Source: RGIG8700 sp045648505 (GTDB lineage: Bacteria; Bacillota; Clostridia; RGIG6154). Taken from it: a DNA stretch of 64,000 nucleotides. Below are positions 1-7,519 of the stretch, one piece after another. The stretch covers positions 1-64,000 of the forward strand of contig JAZROD010000005.1 in assembly GCA_045648505.1 (NCBI GenBank). The letters are read 5' to 3'. A program made the translations under genes and the position numbers. The notes under the pieces were generated by a model. The model worked only from the letters and a program-made list of their open reading frames with translations, did no database searches and was not told where the DNA came from. Each line of letters starts with the position of its first letter. Position 1 is the stretch's first letter.

Positions 1-9
1 AATCTTCAT
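1..9 (-). CDS. First three codons of a gene leaving the window
   Basis: The minus strand shows a strong ribosome binding site, AAAGGAGG (plus positions 15-25), followed after 8 bases by ATG AAG ATT at 9-1. This is the usual spacing in this genome, so a minus-strand gene probably starts here and runs off the left edge. Only Met-Lys-Ile is visible and nothing can be said about its product. Confidence 0.45.
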
Positions 10-103
10 TGATATTTCCTCCTTTGTTCTTTTTGCGGCTGGCTAGACCGCTTTCATTGTAACATAGGAGGTCTTTTTTGTTCAACGGCAAAAGCCTTTT
101 TCG

Positions 104-130
104 AACCACCAGCTTAGCTGGTGGTTTTCT
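104..130 (+). terminator. Hairpin terminator AACCACCAGC-TTA-GCTGGTGGTT
   Basis: A perfect 10-bp inverted repeat with a 3-base loop (104-126) is followed by TTC and further T residues on the plus strand. It has the form of an intrinsic terminator. Hairpins of this kind also occur at the ends of IS200/IS605 elements, but no transposase is visible beside it, so the terminator reading is preferred. Confidence 0.5.
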
Positions 131-151
131 GTATACAATAACAGATAAAAA

Positions 152-177
152 AATCCCCTCCGTATGGAGGGATTTTT
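152..177 (-). terminator. Terminator after the 196-residue secreted protein gene
   Basis: AATCCC(C)TCC - GTAT - GGAGGGATT with one bulged C, flanked by A and T runs on both sides, sits right at the stop codon of the minus-strand gene at 178-768. It can act in both directions. Confidence 0.7.
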
Positions 178-768
178 TTATCGCTCTGATTTCACTCTAT
201 GTTTTAATTCTTTCACATCTGCTTCATCAAGCGAAGTAAGTTCCTTTCCTTCAAAATCTTTAGGCATAATTTCTTCCGCCGATAAGTTCCATTTACCTTG
301 TCTCATCCCCGTAAGAACGAAATAATCTTCATTTGTTGCAACATCGCTGTCATCCCTTGATAGAAACAGCAAAACTTTTTCGCCATTCTTAAAGTCTGGA
401 TAGCCGTCTGAAACATATCTTATCTTTTGTGATTTATCATGCCCTTTATCTATTCTCACAACAACATTTTCTTTGTTGTATTCTCCATAAAGGATTTCAT
501 CAATTTCAACAAATATATCCGTTTGTAATATATTTCGTTTATCCGCAACTTTAAAATCCGGATTGCTCCACTTGCTTTCGCCTATTTTTTTGACTATACC
601 TGTGACTATCAAATCAGAATTTAATATCAATTCTTGTTCGGTAAGCTGAGGAATCACACCCTCTATAACAATCTCTTTTGGTTTAGAATCAACAAAAATC
701 TTTGTTACAGATATACCAATTACTAATACAACAGCAATCATAAGTACTATTTTAAATTTATTCTTCAT
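178..768 (-). CDS. Hypothetical membrane-anchored extracellular protein
   Basis: The 196-residue product starts with a short basic stretch and one hydrophobic helix (about residues 5-25), so it is probably an uncleaved signal anchor or a signal peptide; no lipobox Cys is present. The rest is soluble, rich in Asp, Glu and Lys, and predicted to be outside the membrane. A stretch around residues 50-150 (SDLIVTGIVKK, EILYGEY, NGEKVLLFLSR) has the alternating pattern of beta strands. I do not recognise a named family. The gene stands alone between a terminator and the SLH gene cluster, so it may have its own promoter. Function unknown. Confidence 0.75.
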   Translation of the reverse strand: MKNKFKIVLMIAVVLVIGISVTKIFVDSKPKEIVIEGVIPQLTEQELILNSDLIVTGIVKKIGESKWSNPDFKVADKRNILQTDIFVEIDEILYGEYNKENVVVRIDKGHDKSQKIRYVSDGYPDFKNGEKVLLFLSRDDSDVATNEDYFVLTGMRQGKWNLSAEEIMPKDFEGKELTSLDEADVKELKHRVKSER

Positions 769-907
769 AACTTATTCTCCGTAAGCTTACAAGTATGTTT
801 TAGTTATGCGTTAATGTTTATTTTAATATTATTCTACCCTTTGAGTTTATTTCCTTTTTGATGATTAAGTACTATTTTTTTCTTTTTATTATTAAAAAAT
901 CTATGCC

Positions 908-1936
908 TTATTTAAAATATGTACTTCTTATATTTTTATATTCTCTGTTATTTTTCCCATCTGCAAATACATATGTTGTTGTTCCTCTTTCATCAGTTGA
1001 AAATACCATCATTGGCTTATCAAGCGTGTTAAAGATACAAAGTGCTGCATCAACTCTTTTAAAGCTATCTGTAAATTCTATGTTGTGTGTATTTTTAAAC
1101 ACGCCCATTTCCTTCGCAATAATAGCATAGCCGTCATTTCCCCCCTGTTTAAAGGCATAACTTTCAGAATAGCCCATTCCTTTTATAAGTATTCCCATAG
1201 CATCTCTTAATGATATTTCTGTTTCAGGTTCTAATATGTCTTCATCTGCAATTAAGCCTTTTTCACAACAGTATGAAACATAAGGATACACCCAATAGTT
1301 TTCTTTAACATCTTCAAAAAAGTCTTTTGGTACATAGTCTTTTGTATATCCAAAGGTTACTGCAACCATTTTTATCCATTCAGCTTTAGTTACATTTTGT
1401 TTTGGTTTTAAAGTATTATCTTCATATCCATTTAATATATCTTTTGATTTTAACTCAAAGAGTTGAAAATATGTTTTGTAAGAAGGATAGTCTTTGAATT
1501 GCTTAATTTCCTTCGGTTCACCGTCTACAAGTTCAACTTCTGAAATGTTTATCACTCCTGTAATATTTTCCTGAGTAGTTTTTGACACTTCAACTAAATA
1601 TTCTTTTCCATTCTCAAACAGATGGTAAGGGGCTTTAGTTCCTGTAATTGATTCCTCATCTATGCATAATGATTCATGTGTATAAACAATGTTGCCTGTT
1701 TCAACATCAATTATGTCTATTCTTATATGATGCTGTCCTGATGTTGATATACAATTAATAAAACAACCATCATAGATTCCGGAAGTCTTAAAGGTAAATG
1801 GTGCAACCATACTATTCTTATCTGTTAATTCGTACTCAAATGTTCCCATTTGTTCAGGAAGTCTCACAACTGCATTTGCCGATACTGTCATAGCACATAA
1901 CATTAAAACTATTAATACTATGCCGAATTTTTTCAT
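908..1936 (-). CDS. SLH-domain surface protein, 342 residues
   Basis: A signal peptide (about residues 1-22, ending in SANA) is followed by a beta-rich domain of unknown function (25-150). Two SLH-type segments come next, one starting near DILNGYEDNTLKPKQNVTKA and one near FFEDVKENYWVYPYVSYCCE, then a degenerate third. SLH domains hold proteins to pyruvylated secondary cell-wall polymers in Gram-positive bacteria, so this is an S-layer or wall-associated protein. It lies 14 bases after the next SLH gene upstream and is probably co-transcribed with it and with the agr genes. The ligand or substrate of the N-terminal domain is unknown. Confidence 0.8.
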   Translation of the reverse strand: MKKFGIVLIVLMLCAMTVSANAVVRLPEQMGTFEYELTDKNSMVAPFTFKTSGIYDGCFINCISTSGQHHIRIDIIDVETGNIVYTHESLCIDEESITGTKAPYHLFENGKEYLVEVSKTTQENITGVINISEVELVDGEPKEIKQFKDYPSYKTYFQLFELKSKDILNGYEDNTLKPKQNVTKAEWIKMVAVTFGYTKDYVPKDFFEDVKENYWVYPYVSYCCEKGLIADEDILEPETEISLRDAMGILIKGMGYSESYAFKQGGNDGYAIIAKEMGVFKNTHNIEFTDSFKRVDAALCIFNTLDKPMMVFSTDERGTTTYVFADGKNNREYKNIRSTYFK

Positions 1937-1950
1937 ATTTTTTCTCCTTT

Positions 1951-2610
1951 TTATTTAAGCAAATTATCAATCAGACTATCTATATCATCTGACTTTAGAT
2001 GTGATGTAAGCTCTGATGCCTGTTTGCTTGTTATAATACCTTTCTTTGACAGTTGCTCTGCAAACAAGACACCTTTTTTTGTTTTTGTCTGCAAACTCCT
2101 ATATGTAATATAAACCATCTGTTCTCTTGTAAACTTATTAGATTTTTTTAAGCTTTTTACATCATCACTGCTAATAAGCATATTCTCTATTGCATCATCA
2201 AAAGCTGTTTCAGGTGCTGACTCTGTGTAGCCAAGCATTCTCAAAACAAGTGTGATATATTCTTCTGCAGTAACATCACTTTCAGGTGTAAATGTATTAT
2301 TGCCTGTTCCTTTGGTTATTTCATTTTTATAACAATACATAACATAAGGGAACGACCATCTTGAGCTTTTTACATCTGTAAAATATTCTTCAAAATCAGC
2401 TTTTAATACTTTGTCTTCCTCTCCGTTAAGTCTAACAAGCATAACTGCACTTTGTTCTCTTGTGAGGGGACTTTCAAGCTCATATCCGTTTTCTGTTCCT
2501 TTGAACAAGCCGAGCTCGTAAAGCTTATCAGCATACGTGTTTGCAGATGCACAAACAGGTAACATTAATATTGTTAAGATTAGTGCAATAATTTTATAAC
2601 CAGCTTTCAT
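1951..2610 (-). CDS. SLH-domain surface protein, about 219 residues
   Basis: The start is placed at the ATG at 2610, giving MKAGYKIIALILTILML. GGAGGAGGGG lies 9 bases before it and a normal signal peptide follows; the upstream ATG at 2631 lacks a site. The gene overlaps the end of the 655-residue gene by 17 bases, which suggests translational coupling. After the signal peptide come SLH segments (KLYELGLFKGTENGYELESP, FTDVKSSRWSFPYVMYCYKN, ITKGTGNNTFTPESDVTAEE). The protein is almost entirely SLH modules with a short charged tail, so it may be a wall-anchoring partner rather than an enzyme. Confidence 0.8.
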   Translation of the reverse strand: MKAGYKIIALILTILMLPVCASANTYADKLYELGLFKGTENGYELESPLTREQSAVMLVRLNGEEDKVLKADFEEYFTDVKSSRWSFPYVMYCYKNEITKGTGNNTFTPESDVTAEEYITLVLRMLGYTESAPETAFDDAIENMLISSDDVKSLKKSNKFTREQMVYITYRSLQTKTKKGVLFAEQLSKKGIITSKQASELTSHLKSDDIDSLIDNLLK

Positions 2611-4561
2611 ATCCGTGTTCCCCTCCTCCAATGTAATTCATATCTTCAACTTTAATTGTTATGTTTTTACCCGGTAATTTTAATTTGATACTTTCAAGCT
2701 CTGTTCTTGTTTCGTCTGTAAATGTCATATACATTTCAAGTCTGTCATATTTTACAGTATTTCTTATTCTAACTTTATCTTCAAAGGATATAAGAGAGTG
2801 GAATGAAACATATGCCACTTTGTCCTCACTTATTTGTTCAGACATATCGGGATAAAGAACATCTTTATCCGTTCCCTGCATTATAGTTCCTGAATCAAAC
2901 CATATTGTACCTTTTGAACCTTTGAATCTTATCATAGGATAAGTCATTCTCGGACTGCCATACAAAGTCTGAAGCATTCCCACAAGGGTAACCTCAATGT
3001 CATCTCCAAGCTGTGTGCACCAACCTGCAGGATTTTTATATTCGTCAAGCTTCATTTTTGCAGCATATCTCATTTCCACATCAAAAAGAACATTTCCGTC
3101 TTCGTCGTATGTTTTAAGCTCACTTTCCATATGTTCATAATCAATCTCAACATTTTCCGCTACAGGTTCATTCTGAAACTCTTCCCACGCAGCCTCTTTA
3201 TCATAACTAAAACATCTTACAAGGTCGATTTTAACATTTCCGTTTTTATACTCATCACTCTGGTAATACTCATATTTTATGTTAGAACCTTTTAGAGTAT
3301 ATGGCTCAATCAAATTAGACATTCCGTTTGTAAAGAGAATATCACTGTTTACCTTGCAACTAAGGCTAACATACTGAAATTCACCATCGGTAATTTTGCC
3401 ATAAACCGTAATCGTATGTGTACGCTTTTGTCTGTTATTTTCTGTATCTCTTGCAATAAGCCTATTACCATTTATTACTTCATTATTTGACATAAAATAC
3501 AGATTGTTGGTCTTAAACGACCACATTCCACCCATCTGTCGCCATTTTCTAATAGTACCCTTATTCGTTTCAAGTGTAAGAAAATAATATGGCATTCCGC
3601 ATCTCCACTGTTCAACGGTACAGTGAACTACATCACCTTTTTCTGCGATTTTTTCCATATCTGTGTCCCACCATGTTCCGTCGTATGTAATATCAAATTC
3701 CAGCTTTTCTATCAGATGATAGTATGTAAGCATCGAATCTTCTTTACTTTGAGCAAGTTTCAATTCTCCATAAGACTTATCTCTAGATACTCCGTATGAT
3801 ACTCCGTCAATCTTCCATAATTGTTCCGCAAGAAAATCATGCCAATAATCAGCAACCGCTTCAGGGTCAGACACATTATATGATTTATTATATATATACT
3901 TGCTCTTTTCCCACCAAACATTACCTACTCTGTATATTATAGAAATGGTATTATACTTCTGATATACAAACAACTCATGATAATATGTAGTTCCTCCATC
4001 TTTTTCTTCACTTTCAAGAGTAAATGTGCAAAAATAATCATATTCCTCGTTTCTTTCTATTCCTTCTCCTGAATATTTCTCGCCGATTTCAATAAGACCA
4101 GATAAAAATGATGCAATGACTTCGCAATCACTTGTATGAGATTCTTCTGTAAAATTAAATGTATTTACATTCGTTGCAAATTTTCTTGTGTTCATTTTAT
4201 AGACAGCATCTGTTTCAGGAGTAATCAATTTAGGAATTAAAGCAAAAAGATTTTCTTTGTTTTTAGTATCCCATTCTTTTGTCGAATATTGTGATGGGTC
4301 AATCTGCGAATCATTTGTAACAGGTTGGTTATTTAAAGTTGTTTCTTCTTTGTTTACATCAAGTTCTTCATTCTCTTCACTTTCCACTGCCTCGTCCGTC
4401 TTTTCTGTAACTTCTTCTGTTTCAGTTTCTGTTTGAACTACATCTACAATTTCTTCAGAAGTATCCTGAGAAATTTCAGCATCTGAATTTTCTGCAATAG
4501 CAAATAAACCTGTTGATAAAATTAACATAACACATAAAAATACACATAAAATTTTTCTCAT
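2594..4561 (-). CDS. Large secreted protein of unknown function, linked to agr
   Basis: The 655-residue product has a clear signal peptide (MRKILCVFLCVMLILSTGLF, cleaved near residue 24). A Glu/Thr-rich low-complexity stretch (about 25-85) follows, and then a long soluble region rich in Tyr, Trp and charged residues. I see no SLH domain and no known enzymatic motif. Its ATG overlaps the TGA of agrD (ATGA), and its ribosome binding site AAAGGAGG lies inside the agrD frame, so translation is probably coupled to agrD. This makes it the first candidate output, or a modifier, of the peptide signalling system. It could be a structural wall protein that works with the SLH proteins downstream; function is not known. 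Confidence 0.75.
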   Translation of the reverse strand: MRKILCVFLCVMLILSTGLFAIAENSDAEISQDTSEEIVDVVQTETETEEVTEKTDEAVESEENEELDVNKEETTLNNQPVTNDSQIDPSQYSTKEWDTKNKENLFALIPKLITPETDAVYKMNTRKFATNVNTFNFTEESHTSDCEVIASFLSGLIEIGEKYSGEGIERNEEYDYFCTFTLESEEKDGGTTYYHELFVYQKYNTISIIYRVGNVWWEKSKYIYNKSYNVSDPEAVADYWHDFLAEQLWKIDGVSYGVSRDKSYGELKLAQSKEDSMLTYYHLIEKLEFDITYDGTWWDTDMEKIAEKGDVVHCTVEQWRCGMPYYFLTLETNKGTIRKWRQMGGMWSFKTNNLYFMSNNEVINGNRLIARDTENNRQKRTHTITVYGKITDGEFQYVSLSCKVNSDILFTNGMSNLIEPYTLKGSNIKYEYYQSDEYKNGNVKIDLVRCFSYDKEAAWEEFQNEPVAENVEIDYEHMESELKTYDEDGNVLFDVEMRYAAKMKLDEYKNPAGWCTQLGDDIEVTLVGMLQTLYGSPRMTYPMIRFKGSKGTIWFDSGTIMQGTDKDVLYPDMSEQISEDKVAYVSFHSLISFEDKVRIRNTVKYDRLEMYMTFTDETRTELESIKLKLPGKNITIKVEDMNYIGGGEHGYESWL

Positions 4562-4749
4562 ACTATACCTCCTTTTTTAACAAAACGGGCATAGCCCGTT
4601 TTGTTATATAAACTGTACAACTGTTCCAGTAATAAAGCAGGAACTTTTGGCTGACACATTCCACCGAGAGATGGAATGTTGGCTGCTTTTTTAGCAGCGC
4701 CATACATTGTTTTTGCAACAATGTTAAGTACTTTTTCAACTTTTTTCAT
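4558..4749 (-). CDS. agrD: AgrD-like cyclic peptide precursor
   Basis: This 63-residue peptide overlaps the end of agrB by 14 bases and has a good ribosome binding site (AAAGGAG, 8 bases before ATG). It has the AgrD layout: an amphipathic Lys/Val/Ala-rich N-terminal half (1-23), a short core (NIPSLGGMC, 24-32) and the conserved tail QPKVPALL (33-40) that AgrB uses for processing. By alignment with known AgrD tails the five ring residues would be S27-LGGM or would end at C32; Ser in the Cys position would give a lactone instead of a thiolactone. The C-terminal tail after VPALL is unusually long (about 23 residues). Product: probable autoinducing peptide sensed by the kinase at 5428-6714. Confidence 0.8.
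   Translation of the reverse strand: MKKVEKVLNIVAKTMYGAAKKAANIPSLGGMCQPKVPALLLEQLYSLYNKTGYARFVKKGGIV
4578..4606 (-). promoter_or_regulatory. 13-bp perfect hairpin inside the end of agrD
   Basis: TAACAAAACGGGC - ATA - GCCCGTTTTGTTA is a perfect inverted repeat located inside the last codons of agrD and just before the ribosome binding site of the downstream secreted protein gene. In the minus direction the GC core is followed by TTTTGTT, so it could act as a weak terminator or attenuator that lowers expression of the downstream genes relative to agrBD, or as an mRNA-stabilising stem. Confidence 0.55.
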
Positions 4750-5326
4750 CTTTATCTCTCCTTTCGTTAATAATGAAGCCCAATACTGCTAACACAGCTA
4801 CTGAATAAACTGTAAATGCTATAACAGTACCATCATGTTTATTGAACGCAAAACAGACAATAACGGAAATCAACGAGAAGAGTATGTATAAAATACTACC
4901 ATATAGCTTTCCTTTTTTTATCATCTGTTTTGTCAATTCCCTGTTTTTATGATTAATTGGAATAATCCAAACAATTATAAAAAAAATCATAATCAAAATT
5001 AAAATAATAACTTCTATGCTTATTTCCTTAATAGTCTTTGATAAATAGCAGATTATAAGAAAGTTCAGCAACATATAAAACCTGCATTTAGCAAAACTTT
5101 CTGCGTGATAACCACCGATATAATTTCTCATTGTTGAAAAAGTAACTATATACTCAATTGCATATCTAAATTTAAAAAACAGCACAGATAATAATATCAG
5201 AATTAAAAATGTTAATATATCATTTAATATCAGTAAGGCTCCAAAGCTGTATATTTCTCTTTCTCTTTTTTTTATAATATTTTTTTGGACAAAAAAATCA
5301 ATTATACATTCAGACAAGTGCTCCAT
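4736..5326 (-). CDS. agrB: AgrB-type membrane peptidase
   Basis: The 196-residue membrane protein has about five to six hydrophobic helices. The AgrB catalytic pair is present in MRNYIGGYHAESFAKCRF, with His74 and Cys81. AgrB cuts the C-terminal tail from AgrD and forms the ring of the signalling peptide. The gene follows a clear ribosome binding site (AAAGGAG) and a promoter with TATAAT, overlaps agrD, and lies just after the sensor kinase gene. The assignment is firm because both neighbours fit an agr locus. Confidence 0.93.
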   Translation of the reverse strand: MEHLSECIIDFFVQKNIIKKREREIYSFGALLILNDILTFLILILLSVLFFKFRYAIEYIVTFSTMRNYIGGYHAESFAKCRFYMLLNFLIICYLSKTIKEISIEVIILILIMIFFIIVWIIPINHKNRELTKQMIKKGKLYGSILYILFSLISVIVCFAFNKHDGTVIAFTVYSVAVLAVLGFIINERRDKDEKS

Positions 5327-5355
5327 AGAATTTCTCCTTTGTGCTTCTTATCTAA

Positions 5356-5384
5356 ATTATAATTGATTTTTGAATGATTTGTAG
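5356..5384 (-). promoter_or_regulatory. agrBD promoter with weak -35
   Basis: The minus strand has a perfect -10 hexamer TATAAT (plus 5356-5361), about 25 bases before the agrB start region. Seventeen bases upstream there is no good -35 (CTACAA). A strong -10 with a poor -35 fits a promoter that needs an activator, and the direct repeats at 5388-5424 sit where such an activator would bind. Confidence 0.6.
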
Positions 5385-5387
5385 TGC

Positions 5388-5424
5388 TTTGTCGAGTTTG
5401 GTATGATATTTGCCGAGTTTGGTA
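5388..5424 (-). promoter_or_regulatory. Direct repeat, candidate AgrA/LytTR binding sites
   Basis: TTTGTCGAGTTTGGTA (5388-5403) and TTTGCCGAGTTTGGTA (5409-5424) match at 15 of 16 positions and start exactly 21 bp apart, two helical turns. LytTR regulators such as AgrA bind direct repeats with this period upstream of the -35 region. CGAGTTTGG agrees with the known LytTR pattern around GTTnRK except for its first two bases. The site lies between agrC and agrB, directly upstream of the agrBD promoter. It also contains TGTCGAG/TGCCGAG, one base off an 0A box. Confidence 0.65.
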
Positions 5425-5427
5425 AAT

Positions 5428-6714
5428 TTAATCAATTTTCAACATAATATCGCAACAAAACATATCGTTCATTATGAAATATTGCATCATACCATTATAT
5501 TTTTCCAGAACTTTTTGGACATTTTTAATACCAAAACCATGTTCTTTGTTCTTTTTTGTTGTTTTCAACTCAATATTTGAATATGCTTTGTTAAAACTAT
5601 TTTCAACATAAATTGATATATATTTCCCCTGCATACCAATATTAAGTATTATCAGCTTTTCTTCTGAGTGTTCTGCAGCTTCTATTGCATTATCTAATAT
5701 ATTGCCAAGTATAATTGTAACATCTTCCTTTTCCACATAATTAAGTGCTTCATCTAATATGTTAACATTCATTATTATTCCTTTTTGTCTACACAGTTCT
5801 AATTTTGTGTTTACGATTGCGTTAAATATATCATTGCTTGTAAATACTATTTTTTCTTCAAATCCGAACCTGTTCTTTGAAATACTGTCTATGTATTCTG
5901 TAATACTCTTATTTTCTGATGCAGAAGCCATAGCTCTAATTGTAAGAAAATAATTTTCCAGGTCATGTTTGACAGAATAAGTATTTTCGTAAAGAGCTTT
6001 CATATTTTTTTCTGTTTCTTTCATATTATCATATTGCATTTTAAGCAACCTTAGTTCCGTTTTTTCATGATTATCCTCATTTATTTTAATCATAAAATAG
6101 TAAATAATCACATCAAGAAAAACTATAATGAACACAGAATAAAACATATACGGCAAAGTTTCAGGTGCTTTTAGAGATGCATTTGTTAAAAATGTTATTA
6201 TAGCCCATGTCATAATAGGCATTGAAACAAATAAAACCCATTCTTTTTTTGTAAGTTCATACTGCCTCTTTATGTGAATTATAACAGAAAACACAACTAT
6301 TTCTAAAATTCTGCACATGCAAACTCCAAATATTCTGTAAAAAGAAAAGCCTGCAATCATATCTAAAGTGCTTTTCCCTGTAAAATATGATAAAAAAAAT
6401 ATCATCACGCTTGCAATTGTAAAAATTATAGTCAATGAAAAAGCGGATACGAAAATTTTATGAAAAATTTTTCCTTTTAAATAAAACTGTGCGTAAACAA
6501 CCATGGTAACAATTGCTATTATTGAAAGCAATCCTTCATATGCAATGAAAAGATTCAGAAATGTTGTTTCAACAGAAATAACAATCCAAGCAAATATAAA
6601 ACCAACAAATTGTTTTATTCCTGTGCTTTTTGTACCAAAGTATTCAGTTACAAAACTCACCCAAATGAAAATCTGAATAAAGTTTAAAACTGTTTCGAAA
6701 ACTATTTTTGTCAT
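5428..6714 (-). CDS. agrC: AgrC-type peptide-sensing histidine kinase
   Basis: The 428-residue protein has six or seven membrane helices in residues 1-212, then a dimerisation region with the phospho-acceptor His250 (TYSVKHDLENYF). A GHKL ATPase domain of the HATPase_c_5 type follows, with the N box ILDNAIEAAE near 335-345 and the glycine box EHGFGIKNV near 395. This is the usual structure of AgrC and related sensors of cyclic peptides. Its ATG overlaps the stop of the LytTR regulator gene by 4 bases, so the pair is translationally coupled. It should phosphorylate the regulator at 6711-7433 when the AgrD-derived peptide binds. Confidence 0.92.
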   Translation of the reverse strand: MTKIVFETVLNFIQIFIWVSFVTEYFGTKSTGIKQFVGFIFAWIVISVETTFLNLFIAYEGLLSIIAIVTMVVYAQFYLKGKIFHKIFVSAFSLTIIFTIASVMIFFLSYFTGKSTLDMIAGFSFYRIFGVCMCRILEIVVFSVIIHIKRQYELTKKEWVLFVSMPIMTWAIITFLTNASLKAPETLPYMFYSVFIIVFLDVIIYYFMIKINEDNHEKTELRLLKMQYDNMKETEKNMKALYENTYSVKHDLENYFLTIRAMASASENKSITEYIDSISKNRFGFEEKIVFTSNDIFNAIVNTKLELCRQKGIIMNVNILDEALNYVEKEDVTIILGNILDNAIEAAEHSEEKLIILNIGMQGKYISIYVENSFNKAYSNIELKTTKKNKEHGFGIKNVQKVLEKYNGMMQYFIMNDMFCCDIMLKID

Positions 6715-7433
6715 CTTATGCTCCTCATGTATTTGTGAAATTCTTCCTTGACCGTTGCTAAATTAACTCTGCTTATTGGTATTTTCACGGAGTTGTGTAA
6801 TACACATTCAGTGTTTTCTATATAACTAATCATACGACAATTAACAATATATCGGTTATGCGTTCTGACAAAAAAGTTGTTTTTAATTTGTTTTTCAATA
6901 TTTACAAGTTTATCCCTATAAAGTTCAGATGACTTTTCATTTCTGTAAAAAATTTTTATATAATGATCATCTGTTTTGAAATATGTAACATTGTTTACAT
7001 CAAGTTCAACAACTTTTTTCTCCAACACTAATGGAATATTAGAATTTACTAATTTATCATTTTCAATCTTTTCAATTATTTTATCTATCGCCATATCGAG
7101 AAAATTCAACTGCTTTTTAGGAACGAACCACAAAGGTCTGTATTGGTACGAAGAAAAAACCAAATGTTCATTATTTGACACAAAAATTAGATTTAAGTTT
7201 TTAGTTGCAGACAAAAGTTTCTTTGCCGTTTCAAAACCATCCATATCAGGCATTGATATATCTAAAAAAACCACATCTAAAATAGCTTGTTTTGAAATTT
7301 CTAAAAGTTCATTTCCTGAATGACATATAAAGATTTCAATTTCTTCGAACTTATTTCCCATTCTCATTTTTACTTCTTTTTCTATTAACTCTGTAAAACT
7401 TCTTTCATCATCACATACTGCTATTTTTAACAT
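6711..7433 (-). CDS. agrA: LytTR response regulator (AgrA-type)
   Basis: Residues 1-120 form a receiver with acidic residues at 8-9 (CDDE), phospho-acceptor Asp58 (VVFLDISMPDMDG) and the expected lysine after PLWFVPKK. Residues 130-235 are a LytTR DNA-binding domain (YFKTDDHYIKIFY ... FVRTHNRYIVNCRMI). All phosphorylation residues are intact, unlike in the neighbouring Spo0A. Likely targets are the direct repeats before agrB and so the surface protein genes downstream. Confidence 0.92.
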   Translation of the reverse strand: MLKIAVCDDERSFTELIEKEVKMRMGNKFEEIEIFICHSGNELLEISKQAILDVVFLDISMPDMDGFETAKKLLSATKNLNLIFVSNNEHLVFSSYQYRPLWFVPKKQLNFLDMAIDKIIEKIENDKLVNSNIPLVLEKKVVELDVNNVTYFKTDDHYIKIFYRNEKSSELYRDKLVNIEKQIKNNFFVRTHNRYIVNCRMISYIENTECVLHNSVKIPISRVNLATVKEEFHKYMRSIR

Positions 7434-7493
7434 TTTACCACCTCGCTGTCATTGTATATATTTTATTTCAAACATATAAAAAAGTCAACAAAA

Positions 7494-7513
7494 AATCCGC
7501 CCGGAGGCGGATT
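7494..7513 (-). terminator. Terminator after spo0A
   Basis: On the minus strand AATCCGCC - TCCG - GGCGGATT is followed by TTTTTTG. It begins a few bases after the spo0A stop codon and separates spo0A from the agr genes, so the two are not one simple operon. Confidence 0.9.
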
Positions 7514-7519
7514 GGAAGC

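Noticed and set aside
36..86. AGACC...GGTCT pair with a 20-base loop near the left edge
   Set aside because: Five base pairs with a long loop are too weak to call a terminator, although T residues follow.
858..1130. Plus-strand 90-residue frame opposite the SLH gene end
   Set aside because: It overlaps the SLH-coding strand almost completely and has no ribosome binding site.
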